From NCBI GenBank assembly GCA_040222875.1, contig JAVKCG010000004.1, forward strand, positions 1 to 64,000: a stretch of DNA of 64,000 bases, given 5' to 3'. The first letter of the stretch is position 1; the number at the start of each line of letters is the position of its first letter. The notes beneath the pieces are model-generated. The model was not told where the DNA came from and ran no database searches. It saw nothing but the letters and a program-made list of their open reading frames with translations. Below are positions 35,361-43,722 of the stretch, piece by piece. The position numbers were made by a program, and so were the translations under genes. Source of the DNA: JAJCYL01 sp040222875 (GTDB lineage Bacteria; Bacteroidota; Bacteroidia; Cytophagales; Cyclobacteriaceae).

Positions 35361-36746
35361 TCACTTTATAAACTCTACAATCTTCAGTTGTTCGACTCCC
35401 CTATCGATATAGGCCACATGAACAATATCATCTGCATAATCATAGGCTATGGCATTTGAGTTATAAACGTCCACTCCGCGATTTCTAAAAAATTTGATAA
35501 TTCGCTCATTAAGTGTGAGGAAACCATCGTTTTTGACTGGTTCCAGCCCAGGACTATTCAGAAAACTTTCTATAAAAGTGCTGCCTCTTCTGGTACCCGT
35601 TAACTGCTTTGATCCGCCGAGGGCAACTCCTCCTCGTCCGCCGAATGATCCAAAACCTCCGCCAATCGTCAATCCGGTTGAAGATTGATTAAAAGCACCC
35701 ATGGTAACCTTAACGTTGTTTCGATTGATTTGATCAACAAAAACTGAGGCATTGCCATTAGAAAATGTTTTGAACAGCTTCTCATTCCTTATATCAGTCA
35801 GGCGTTGGATGGTGCCGAACTCATCAATTAAAATTGGTGGTCCAGATTTAAAAGAAATAAGTGCTTCACCGTTATGGTTAAAATTCTGAACTGCTTTTTC
35901 AGTGCGTAAATCATAAACCGTCAAGTCAATTTTCACATCATCAACAGTCCATCTGTAAAGATGATTCTTGAAAAGAAATGAGTTGTAGCCCTTTCCGAAA
36001 ACCATCTTCTCCCCTGGAATTGTCTTTAGTTCCGAGGTTCCAAGTCGAGGGTTGATTTTCCAAATGAACGTTTTGAATTGATCCTTCAAATCAAATGTGA
36101 AAATGATTTCATCATCGGTATAATATAGCTTCTTGCTCCATTGCATTCCATAAATGGATTTTGGTGCAATTGGATCGATCAAAACAATAGGATCAGAATT
36201 GTTGAAGGCATGGCTAATTGATGCAGGAACAGTAAAATCATTCTTTAATGGCTCCTTATCTCTCAAAATGGTTGTTCTAATCAACCCACTTCCCCTGATG
36301 TTATGAATAGTGAGAAAGTCACTGCCCATTTCAATTCTTCCTATCAATTCTTCGGCATTGCTTGATTTCAGAAAATAATTATCAAAGCCTTTGAATGATT
36401 GCTCATGTATATCAACGACCATCACGGCCAAACCACCTTCCTTTTTCACTTTTCGAGGTTTGTAATAGAATCGATAACTGCCTCCTGAAAAAGTGCCGCC
36501 AACTACTTCTGGCGAATATTTAAAGGGCTCTTTTATTTGAGCTAATTTTTCCCCACTTGATGATATGATATCAAAATATAGGTATGGTTTCTTGAAATAT
36601 TGGATGCAAACCCCGCCGGTACCATCGGGGACTACCCAGTATGAATTGATGTTTTTATAAGGCAGTTGAATAGATGCAAATTCCCTTTGAGCAATCGATC
36701 CAAAACCCAGGAAAATCAAAACTGAAAACGCAATAAGTCTTGTCAT
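35361..36746 (-). CDS. Secreted protein of unknown function with glycine-rich insert
   Basis: The protein has 461 residues with a signal peptide (MTRLIAFSVLIFLGFGSIAQ). The body has repeated beta segments of a likely propeller or sandwich (for example YWVVPDGTGGVCIQYFKK). A glycine-rich stretch TIGGGFGSFGGRGGVALGG sits near residue 365. The end is IDRGVEQLKIVEFIK. No family is recognised. It overlaps nothing and is convergent, one base apart, with the BNR-type gene. The upstream gap of about 170 bases separates it from the PIG-L gene and is divergent. Confidence 0.6.
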   Translation of the reverse strand: MTRLIAFSVLIFLGFGSIAQREFASIQLPYKNINSYWVVPDGTGGVCIQYFKKPYLYFDIISSSGEKLAQIKEPFKYSPEVVGGTFSGGSYRFYYKPRKVKKEGGLAVMVVDIHEQSFKGFDNYFLKSSNAEELIGRIEMGSDFLTIHNIRGSGLIRTTILRDKEPLKNDFTVPASISHAFNNSDPIVLIDPIAPKSIYGMQWSKKLYYTDDEIIFTFDLKDQFKTFIWKINPRLGTSELKTIPGEKMVFGKGYNSFLFKNHLYRWTVDDVKIDLTVYDLRTEKAVQNFNHNGEALISFKSGPPILIDEFGTIQRLTDIRNEKLFKTFSNGNASVFVDQINRNNVKVTMGAFNQSSTGLTIGGGFGSFGGRGGVALGGSKQLTGTRRGSTFIESFLNSPGLEPVKNDGFLTLNERIIKFFRNRGVDVYNSNAIAYDYADDIVHVAYIDRGVEQLKIVEFIK

Positions 36747-36889
36747 TTTATGCTAATGTGAAAGGTTGCAAGAACGAAAAACTGTTGGTAATAGTTTGTA
36801 ATAATCCGATTTCCTTTTACAAATTCTACCCCACCCCTTACAGAATTAATAGAACCGCTTACCAAATTCAACGTAACCTTCAATTGTTC

Positions 36890-36897
36890 TAATTTTG
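36890..36897 (+). promoter_or_regulatory. Candidate -7 box of the PIG-L gene
   Basis: TAATTTTG matches TAnnTTTG and lies 23 bases ahead of the ATG at 36921. No TTG is seen at the -33 distance, so it is a weak candidate. Confidence 0.3.
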
Positions 36898-36920
36898 TAG
36901 GTGAAAATCAAGCAAACCCC

Positions 36921-39446
36921 ATGACCTTAAAAGCCAAAATATCAGCTCTTTTTTTAGCCTTTATTACTATTTCAACCTTTGCCCAAAAGCCAAAGCAATT
37001 ATTGCCAGGTGAAATCAAACAGGGCCTTAAAAAACTAAACGTTTTCGGAACCATGCTTTATGTGGCCGCTCATCCTGATGATGAGAACACCCGGTTAATA
37101 GCATATTACGCTAATGAAGCACTTTATAATTCGGCCTATCTGTCATGTACGAGGGGTGATGGCGGCCAAAATCTGGTTGGTTCGGAAATCAGGGAGCTAT
37201 TAGGAATAATCAGGACCCAGGAGCTTCTAGCGGCCAGGAGAACTGATGGGGGAAACCAGTTTTTTACAAGGGCAAATGATTTTGGCTATTCTAAAAATCC
37301 TGAGGAAACATTTAATTTCTGGGAAAAAGAAGATGTATTGGCTGATATGGTTTGGACAATCCGAAAGTTGAGACCTGATGTTATCATCACCCGTTTCCCA
37401 CCTGATGCAAGGGCCGGTCATGGGCATCACACTGCATCTGCGATCCTCGCAATTGAAGCTTATGATGCCGCTGCTGATAAAAACAGGTTTCCAGAGCAAC
37501 TCAAGCATTTTGAGCCCTGGCAGGTTAAGCGGGTAATTTGGAACACTCACCCTTTTTGGTTTAGCAGAAGGGGGCTTGAATTCGATTCAGCGGCATTTTT
37601 ATCAATGGACGCTGGTAAATACAATCCACTGCTTGGGCAGTCATATGGTGAAATTGCTGCAGTAAGCCGGACCAACCACAAGAGCCAGGGCTTCGGCTCA
37701 ACTGGGGCAAGAGGCACAAACCTCGAATGGTTCGAACTATTAGCAGGGGACTCAACCAGCGGTGATCCGTTCGAAGGAATAAATACCAAATGGGATCGAA
37801 TAGAGGGTGCTGAAGAATATGCGGGTCATGTTGAAAATGCCAATTTGAACTTTGATCCTGAAAAGCCATGGATTGTCCTCGATGATTTGGTAAAGGCCTA
37901 TAAGTCATTGCCCAAAGTTAAAGACACTCATTGGAGGTGGATAAAGCAGCAAGAAATCCGGGAATTAATTCAGGGGATTTCAGGGCTGTACCTGGAAGTG
38001 AAAGCCTCGGATTACAGCTTTACACCGGGTGACTCAATTAAGTTAAATGTGGAGGTCATCAATAGGTCACAGGCCGACTTGACGCTGGCATCATTGAATT
38101 TCCGGGATTTAGGCGGTAAGACCGAACTAAATCAAAAGCTTCAAAACGACAGTCCATTTTTATTGGACAAAGCCACTATTGTACCCGAAGATCAGCCATT
38201 TAGTCAGCCATATTGGCTGAAGGAAAACGGAACCCTGGGAATGTATGAGGTCGAAGACCAGTTAAAAAGAGGGTTGCCAGAGAATGAGCCAGCACTGTCA
38301 ATTGAAGCAACTATCAAAATTGGTGACCAGTTTTTTGATTACGAATTACCTGTCATTTACAAGCGCAATGACCCAGTGGACGGAGAAGTATACAGGCCCC
38401 TGGAAATCAGCCCACCTGTCACCTTGAATATTGAAGAAAAGGTTTATGTATTTGCAGACAATGAACCACGGGAGGTAATTGTAAATGTGAAAGCTGCGGG
38501 AAATGATTTGACCGGATCAGTAAAATTGGATTTGCCAAAAGAATGGAGATCAGAGCCTGCCTCTGTTGACTACAACTTATCGATCAAAGGATCTGAAGAA
38601 ACTATTATGTTTTCAGTATTCCCGCCAAAAAATCAAGATACCGCTGAAATTAGGGCAATTGCGACAGTAAACAACGGTCAGGAATATGATCAAAGCCTTG
38701 TTAGGATTGAATATGACCATATTCCAACACAGACCCTGTACCCTACCTCAAACACCAAGTTAGTCAAGCTTGATATCCAGCGAAAAGGGCAGAACATCGG
38801 CTACATTGCTGGGGCAGGCGACGAAATTCCAGCAAGTCTGGAGCAAATAGGTTACCGTGTTTGGGAGCTGCAGGATGAAGAAATTACGGCCGAAAAGCTG
38901 GCAGATTTTGATGCGGTCATCATCGGTATCAGAGCGTACAATACCAATGATAGATTGAAATTCCATCAGGATAAACTTTTCGACTATGTTGAAAAAGGCG
39001 GTACAATGATCGTTCAGTACAACACCAGTTTTAGGTTGGTTACTGATAACATCGCTCCTGATTCATTAACCATGGGCCGGGACAGGGTGAGTGTGGAAGA
39101 GGCCGATATCAGGGTTTTAAAACCAGATCATCCAGTGTTGAATTATCCCAATAAGATTACAAAGGCTGATTTTGACAATTGGGTCCAGGAACGGGGCCTT
39201 TACTTCCCTTCTGATTGGAGTGAAAATTTCGAAGCGATCCTTTCGTCCAACGACCCCGGTGAGGATCCCAGAGACGGTGGGTTATTGGTACTCAAACATG
39301 GTAAAGGCCATTATATCTATACAGGTTACTCGTGGTTCAGGCAGTTACCAGCGGGTGTTCCTGGTGCCTATCGAATTTTCACAAACATGATTTCAATTGG
39401 CAAAGATGATGTAGCGGTTGAGGAATCAGGTTCAGGGAAGGAGTAA
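36921..39446 (+). CDS. PIG-L/LmbE family deacetylase, secreted multidomain
   Basis: The protein has 841 residues with a signal peptide (ending TFAQ). The N-terminal third is a PIG-L (LmbE) fold with the zinc motif AHPDDE (His51, Asp53, Asp54) and CTRGDGGQNLVGSEI, followed by GHGHHTASA. The middle region carries beta-sandwich segments. The C-terminal 220 residues (VKLDIQRKGQNIGYIAGAGDEIPASL onward, ThuA-like in places) resemble a class I glutamine amidotransferase-like fold. Related Bacteroidota proteins are large secreted PIG-L deacetylases. The substrate may be an N-acetyl-sugar, but this is not shown. Confidence 0.85.
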   Translation: MTLKAKISALFLAFITISTFAQKPKQLLPGEIKQGLKKLNVFGTMLYVAAHPDDENTRLIAYYANEALYNSAYLSCTRGDGGQNLVGSEIRELLGIIRTQELLAARRTDGGNQFFTRANDFGYSKNPEETFNFWEKEDVLADMVWTIRKLRPDVIITRFPPDARAGHGHHTASAILAIEAYDAAADKNRFPEQLKHFEPWQVKRVIWNTHPFWFSRRGLEFDSAAFLSMDAGKYNPLLGQSYGEIAAVSRTNHKSQGFGSTGARGTNLEWFELLAGDSTSGDPFEGINTKWDRIEGAEEYAGHVENANLNFDPEKPWIVLDDLVKAYKSLPKVKDTHWRWIKQQEIRELIQGISGLYLEVKASDYSFTPGDSIKLNVEVINRSQADLTLASLNFRDLGGKTELNQKLQNDSPFLLDKATIVPEDQPFSQPYWLKENGTLGMYEVEDQLKRGLPENEPALSIEATIKIGDQFFDYELPVIYKRNDPVDGEVYRPLEISPPVTLNIEEKVYVFADNEPREVIVNVKAAGNDLTGSVKLDLPKEWRSEPASVDYNLSIKGSEETIMFSVFPPKNQDTAEIRAIATVNNGQEYDQSLVRIEYDHIPTQTLYPTSNTKLVKLDIQRKGQNIGYIAGAGDEIPASLEQIGYRVWELQDEEITAEKLADFDAVIIGIRAYNTNDRLKFHQDKLFDYVEKGGTMIVQYNTSFRLVTDNIAPDSLTMGRDRVSVEEADIRVLKPDHPVLNYPNKITKADFDNWVQERGLYFPSDWSENFEAILSSNDPGEDPRDGGLLVLKHGKGHYIYTGYSWFRQLPAGVPGAYRIFTNMISIGKDDVAVEESGSGKE

Positions 39447-39457
39447 TAATTATCTTG

Positions 39458-39488
39458 GGGGTTTTAATAATTAAACTATCAAAACCCC
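39458..39488 (+). other. Leader hairpin six bases ahead of the EthD lipoprotein gene
   Basis: GGGGTTTT (39458-39465) pairs with AAAACCCC (39481-39488) over a 15-base loop. Only TTTAAT separates it from the ATG at 39495. It could act as a weak terminator of the PIG-L transcript or control translation of the next gene. Confidence 0.45.
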
Positions 39489-39494
39489 TTTAAT

Positions 39495-39944
39495 ATGAAA
39501 ACCAATATTGCCGTTGCCATACTAGCCGCGGCTGGACTGCTTACCAGCTGTCAACAAACAGCCCCAACTGAAACTGCAACAACCGAAGCTCCTCAAAGTG
39601 AGCAGGCTGATGCACCAGAAAGTAAAGCAGGCCTCATCAAAGTAACTATTCTCTACCCAAATAGAGACGGCAGTACTTTTGACATGGACTACTATACCAA
39701 CAAGCACATGCCTATGGTCGCTGATTTATTAGGTGATGCCATGAAGTTTTTAGAAATAGATGAGGGCATTGGTGGGCGGTCGCCAGATGAGTCAATGCCT
39801 TATTTGGCGATCGGGTACTTGTATTTTGATAAGCTCTCTGACTATCAAGATGCCTTTGGGCCGGTGGCAGAGCAAATCTTAAACGATATCCCTAACTATA
39901 CTAATATTCAACCTGTAGTTCAGATAAGCGAGGTTTTGCAATAA
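39495..39944 (+). CDS. EthD-family lipoprotein
   Basis: The protein has 149 residues. The lipobox LLTSC gives Cys19, and a Thr/Glu/Ala-rich linker (about 20-45) precedes an EthD-like ferredoxin fold. ITILYPNRDGSTFDMDYYTNKHMPM is typical in part: the segment FDMDYYTNKHMPMV matches the conserved YYxxxHxP of EthD proteins, which is usually a cytoplasmic dimer. A version exported as a lipoprotein is unusual. The function of EthD proteins is unclear. The upstream hairpin and the 49-base gap from the PIG-L gene make co-transcription possible. Confidence 0.82.
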   Translation: MKTNIAVAILAAAGLLTSCQQTAPTETATTEAPQSEQADAPESKAGLIKVTILYPNRDGSTFDMDYYTNKHMPMVADLLGDAMKFLEIDEGIGGRSPDESMPYLAIGYLYFDKLSDYQDAFGPVAEQILNDIPNYTNIQPVVQISEVLQ

Positions 39945-39961
39945 CCTTTTGATTTAAGCAT

Positions 39962-39990
39962 AAAAAAATCCCGGCTTCTCAACCGGGATT
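39962..39990 (-). terminator. Rho-independent terminator of the 40015-40914 gene
   Basis: On the minus strand AATCCCGG pairs with CCGGGATT over an 8-base loop and is followed by TTTTT. It lies 25 bases past the stop of the leftward lipoprotein gene at 40015. The plus strand lacks a T-run after the stem, so it should not end the EthD transcript efficiently. Confidence 0.85.
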
Positions 39991-40014
39991 AAAACTCACC
40001 ATCTACCCAAAAAC

Positions 40015-40914
40015 TTATCCTCTTTTTGCAATATGCTTTAGTCTACGAGGGTTAATCTCAACTTCTTCACTTACGCCATCCGTGTTAATAGTTACCAGGT
40101 TGTCGCATTCGCCATCACCGTAGTCATAGGTTATCACTGACTCGCCACCGTTGATTACTATTTCTTTTACACCAGAGACTGGTAAGAACTTCAATAACCT
40201 GCCACAATCTCTCTTATACACTATTCGCTCAAGAATGGTAGTCTCATAGGTGTTACCTTCTCTATTAAGGCCAGATGAAGTGCCCTCAACGTATGACTCA
40301 TCTGAAAGCTCATCTTCACCGCGAATCCAGGTTCTAGTAAGGTCGGACTCCCGTGTTGCGACGGTGCCGTCTGGAAATGTTGCTGATCCACCCACTAATT
40401 GAATTCTGAATACCGGAGTATCATCCTCGGTCATCATTAGATTCGTTTTGATGCGAGTACCTGCAATTGCTACCTCATCTACCATAAAGTCTTCCATAGT
40501 TACTGTTTTTACTGAACCAGGCTCCAGGCTCCTACCTGTGTAGGTTATAATGATCTTGCCGCTTCTCATCCTCCCACGCCTGCCTTCACAGCCATCACCA
40601 TAGTCGATAGTAATCGTTTGGTTCTCCTCATCATGCGTTACCTCAGCACACTCCAGGAGCTCACTATCACGGTGCCTGCCAGCTACATTGGCAAAGTCCA
40701 TGCCTGCCTCGGTGATGTTATCGATGTCGTCCATGGCAGATTCTATGGTGGCTTCTGTCTCAGCATTCGCTTCATCCACCTCAAAGTTCAGGGTTTCGTC
40801 ATCTCCCAATACGGGGTCTTCCTCTCCGCAAGAAGCGGCAAAAATCATTACAAATAGAGCAGCCATAAGGCTCTTCATTCTGTTGCTTAATAAATCGTTT
40901 GTTAAAGTTTTCAT
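40015..40914 (-). CDS. Hypothetical lipoprotein with duplicated DYGDG-C motif
   Basis: The protein has 299 residues. The signal peptide ends in lipobox FAASC (Cys29); an internal ATG at 40878 (MKSLMAALFV) would still give a complete signal. An acidic linker (about 30-85, rich in Asp/Glu) follows. Two similar motifs occur: TIDYGDGCEGRRGRMRSG near residue 110 and TYDYGDGECDNLVTIN near residue 275. These look like a repeated beta element with paired Cys. No known domain is recognised. The upstream leader contains a 10-bp hairpin, and a strong terminator follows. Confidence 0.75.
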   Translation of the reverse strand: MKTLTNDLLSNRMKSLMAALFVMIFAASCGEEDPVLGDDETLNFEVDEANAETEATIESAMDDIDNITEAGMDFANVAGRHRDSELLECAEVTHDEENQTITIDYGDGCEGRRGRMRSGKIIITYTGRSLEPGSVKTVTMEDFMVDEVAIAGTRIKTNLMMTEDDTPVFRIQLVGGSATFPDGTVATRESDLTRTWIRGEDELSDESYVEGTSSGLNREGNTYETTILERIVYKRDCGRLLKFLPVSGVKEIVINGGESVITYDYGDGECDNLVTINTDGVSEEVEINPRRLKHIAKRG

Positions 40915-40920
40915 TTTTAT

Positions 40921-40956
40921 GCCGTTTAATTTCAGTTCAATTTTTCGAAATACGGC
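40921..40956 (-). other. Leader hairpin six bases ahead of the 40914 lipoprotein start
   Basis: On the minus strand GCCGTATTTC pairs with GAAAT and ACGGC with a 3-base bulge (10 pairs, 13-base loop). Only ATAAAA separates the stem from the ATG. The geometry is the same as ahead of the EthD lipoprotein gene. Confidence 0.5.
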
Positions 40957-41020
40957 ACTTAGATGGAGGTGGGAGGAAAAGGTTTAAAACGGATTGAAAT
41001 TTTTTTGGGGACTGCCTAAT

Positions 41021-41620
41021 TTAAGATGCTGATCTTTCAATCTCCTTCATTAAATAACGGTAGTTTCTTACACGCTCCACGTAGTTGTAAGTGTGCTCAA
41101 TGGTGTCCCTTCTCACTTGGTAGATGATCTCATTCTCGGGTAGTTCCCAACGAATTTGATAAAAATCCAGTTCAGGGTTAATCTGGTTGTCCACGAATAT
41201 GTTGGTCCGATTTTCTTTAATTAGATTAACATTTCTGGCATTCAACCCACGGATTTTAAACTTACCATGCTCCTTGATCAGATCTGTCGAGATGTCGTTG
41301 TCAAGGGCATAGCGCTTTTGAAACAAGTCTTCATCAACATAATAAAAAACTACACTTTCTACTGAAGCTCCTTGAAAATCCAGATCAGGCTCATGTTTTG
41401 TGAAGAGCCTCAATCGGTCATTATGAAAATCGCCGAAAATATCTGCATCCACTCTTTCATGTTCTTCTAACTTCTTTATGATCTTTCGTTCACTGCCTTG
41501 TGTTCCAGAAAATGTTGGTGGTGTTGCAGGTTTATCTTTTTGTTTTCTGGTTTGATCGCTTTGAGCACATGAGGTCAGTAAAATGAGACTCAATACAATT
41601 ACTTTAAAACTAATGTCCAT
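41021..41620 (-). CDS. Hypothetical lipoprotein, 199 residues
   Basis: The start was set to ATG 41620, which gives MDISFKVIVLSLILLTSC with lipobox LTSC at Cys18. A longer frame running into the upstream gene was rejected because it puts a charged segment ahead of the signal. The mature part starts with a Lys/Thr/Pro-rich stretch (QTRKQKDKPATPPTFSG) and then folds into mixed alpha/beta, for example VESVVFYYVDEDLFQKRYALD. No domain is recognised. It lies 52 bases downstream of the NosR-like gene on the same strand, so co-transcription is likely. A role in the same electron-transfer function is only a guess. Confidence 0.7.
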   Translation of the reverse strand: MDISFKVIVLSLILLTSCAQSDQTRKQKDKPATPPTFSGTQGSERKIIKKLEEHERVDADIFGDFHNDRLRLFTKHEPDLDFQGASVESVVFYYVDEDLFQKRYALDNDISTDLIKEHGKFKIRGLNARNVNLIKENRTNIFVDNQINPELDFYQIRWELPENEIIYQVRRDTIEHTYNYVERVRNYRYLMKEIERSAS

Positions 41621-41672
41621 AATTAAAAATGGAAGGGTTATGGCTCTCAAAACTAAATAATTAGTTGAGAGT

Positions 41673-43472
41673 TTAAGCCTCCACCTTAATACTATCATTC
41701 CCTAACAATATCGGCTTACCAAATCGGCCTTCTTCATTTTTAACTTCAAGGTTGAGAACGCCACGGGGGCAGACAGAAGAACAAACCCCGCAGCCAACAC
41801 AGGATGACCTGATTATATTTTGACCTCGTTGTGCATACCAACGAACGTCTATGCCCATTTCACAATAGGTGGAACAATTACCGCAGGAGATGCACTGGCC
41901 GCCATTGGTGGTTATCCTAAACCTTGATTTGAAACGCTGTACTAAGCCTAAATAGGCCGCTAATGGGCATCCAAACCGGCACCAAACCCGGTTGCCCATA
42001 AATGGGTAGAATCCTGTGCCTACTACTCCTGCAAAACCGGCCCCTATCCAGGCACCATAAACCTCACGGATTTTGTAAGAGTCGATAACCCCAAGGAAAA
42101 GGCTATTGCCTGTCCAGTAAGTATGAAGAACAGCTGCCGTCATTACGATTGCAAATACCAGCACTGAATGGATCATCCAACGTTCTACTTTCCAGGCCTT
42201 TAATGACTTATCAGAGAGCTGTCGGTATGGGTCGCCCAAAGTTTCCGCAAGGCCTCCACAGCCGCAAACCCAGCTGCAATACCATCTTTTCCCGAAGAAG
42301 TAAACAAAAACTGGAACCCCTATAATGATCAAGGCGATACCCCAACCCAACATGAAAATGCCCAGTCCACCACTTTCCATCAGGGTGTTTAATTCATTGT
42401 CGAAAAAGAAATCGTAATCAAGGGGCCAAATGTTTTTGAAATCGAAATAAGGCTTATTGAGCCTCAGCAAAATTTCCGGGATCAGGAAAGCAAATGCAGT
42501 CTGGAAAAACATCACAGAGGCCGTCCTGATCATCTGGTACTTACTATGTCGGTATTTGATGATCATTCTTACACCCATCACCACAATGCAGAGGGTGTAA
42601 ATGAAGCCGTAGAGAAAGAACCTTCCAGCTTCCGATCCTTTTAACCATTCACTTACCGGATCAACGGTAATTATCCATGGTGTCATGTATTCGGGATAGA
42701 AATAAAGCACCACATAAAATGCAATAAGAAAGGTGCCTGTTAGAATACCCAACCAACCACGGTTATGCATGGCCTTGTGAAAAATGTTGTCGTTTTTTAT
42801 GCCCGGGGGGCCGTCTACTTCTTTCTTGGGTAAGATGTACATGGCCGCACCAATGATGCAAAGCACATAAGTTAAAATTATAAATAGCACCGGTTTAGAT
42901 GAGATAGGACCAATGGCCGAAGCCTTAGTAAGACTATATTTCAGATTTTTTACCTGGAAGCTATCAAACCCAAATTGATTTGTAATGCCAAATTTTTTGA
43001 TGTTCTCAGCCGTATTTATGAGTTGAGCTTTTAAATCTTCTTGAGAACTGAATTCCCGGCCATCAAGCCAACCACCATAGTCATTGAATGACTTCGCTTT
43101 AAATTGAGAGAATTCGTCGTTCCCTTTGAAAACTTCATCTACCGTTGAGATCGAAAATGTGATTTCACCATTCCCTGATTTATCCAGAATTTGGTTTATC
43201 TCTTCATCGGATATACCGTAGCGCTGCAGTTGCTCATTATTAATCGACTCAAATATTACGTCAAGCTTTGATACAAATGCGAAACTTGAACCAAATTCTT
43301 CAAAGTACAGATCACTTGCTTTTTGGCTCAAGAGTGAAGCTTTGGCTTCATCATGAATGACTGACTTCACTATTGACTGCTGGAGTTGGTAGTTTGCAAG
43401 AAAAAAGCTTGCCATAAAAATGCCGAAACCGATCATGAAAAGGCCGAGGCCACTAAGTTGAATTTGTTTCAT
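41673..43472 (-). CDS. NosR/NapH-like membrane 4Fe-4S ferredoxin
   Basis: The protein has 599 residues. One N-terminal helix (about 5-26) is followed by a periplasmic part of about 170 residues and then several membrane helices, including LFIILTYVLCIIGAAMYIL. The C-terminal region has paired cysteine motifs CSWVCGCGG and CRFGCPLAA of NapH/NosR-type proteins, and two 4Fe-4S clusters CISCGNCSTYC and CVGCGVCSSVCP. Relatives pass electrons between the quinone pool and periplasm or help metallo-enzyme maturation. No nos, nap or cco genes are adjacent, and the periplasmic part shows no FMN-binding motif that I can see. The role in this organism is therefore open. Confidence 0.85.
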   Translation of the reverse strand: MKQIQLSGLGLFMIGFGIFMASFFLANYQLQQSIVKSVIHDEAKASLLSQKASDLYFEEFGSSFAFVSKLDVIFESINNEQLQRYGISDEEINQILDKSGNGEITFSISTVDEVFKGNDEFSQFKAKSFNDYGGWLDGREFSSQEDLKAQLINTAENIKKFGITNQFGFDSFQVKNLKYSLTKASAIGPISSKPVLFIILTYVLCIIGAAMYILPKKEVDGPPGIKNDNIFHKAMHNRGWLGILTGTFLIAFYVVLYFYPEYMTPWIITVDPVSEWLKGSEAGRFFLYGFIYTLCIVVMGVRMIIKYRHSKYQMIRTASVMFFQTAFAFLIPEILLRLNKPYFDFKNIWPLDYDFFFDNELNTLMESGGLGIFMLGWGIALIIIGVPVFVYFFGKRWYCSWVCGCGGLAETLGDPYRQLSDKSLKAWKVERWMIHSVLVFAIVMTAAVLHTYWTGNSLFLGVIDSYKIREVYGAWIGAGFAGVVGTGFYPFMGNRVWCRFGCPLAAYLGLVQRFKSRFRITTNGGQCISCGNCSTYCEMGIDVRWYAQRGQNIIRSSCVGCGVCSSVCPRGVLNLEVKNEEGRFGKPILLGNDSIKVEA

Positions 43473-43646
43473 TTAACTGCTTTCAATTAATCTTTAAAGT
43501 ACAAATTATGAAACACATGAACCCGTCAATCAATTCCATGTGCCATTAATTCTCATGGGACATCCAAAGGATTCGTCGGCTCATTTACCGAATATGGAAA
43601 TTGACAGGGTTAAGAATGACTTACACAATAATTATCCTGCTTGTTT

Positions 43647-43654
43647 TATATTTG
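43647..43654 (+). promoter_or_regulatory. Candidate -7 box ahead of the CarboxypepD_reg gene
   Basis: TATATTTG exactly matches TAnnTTTG and lies about 70 bases ahead of the ATG at 43723. No clear -33 TTG is present at the right distance. Confidence 0.35.
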
Positions 43655-43722
43655 TACAGGCTTGAGCCACACCAGTTAGTAGAACGAAAGACACAATATC
43701 ATTTATTGATCTACTGACTTAA

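Noticed and set aside
37561..37908. 115-codon open frame on the minus strand
   Set aside because: It lies opposite the PIG-L gene and shows no domain.
39962..39990. Terminator for the plus-strand EthD gene
   Set aside because: The stem is followed by A-rich, not T-rich, sequence on the plus strand; the T-run is on the minus strand.
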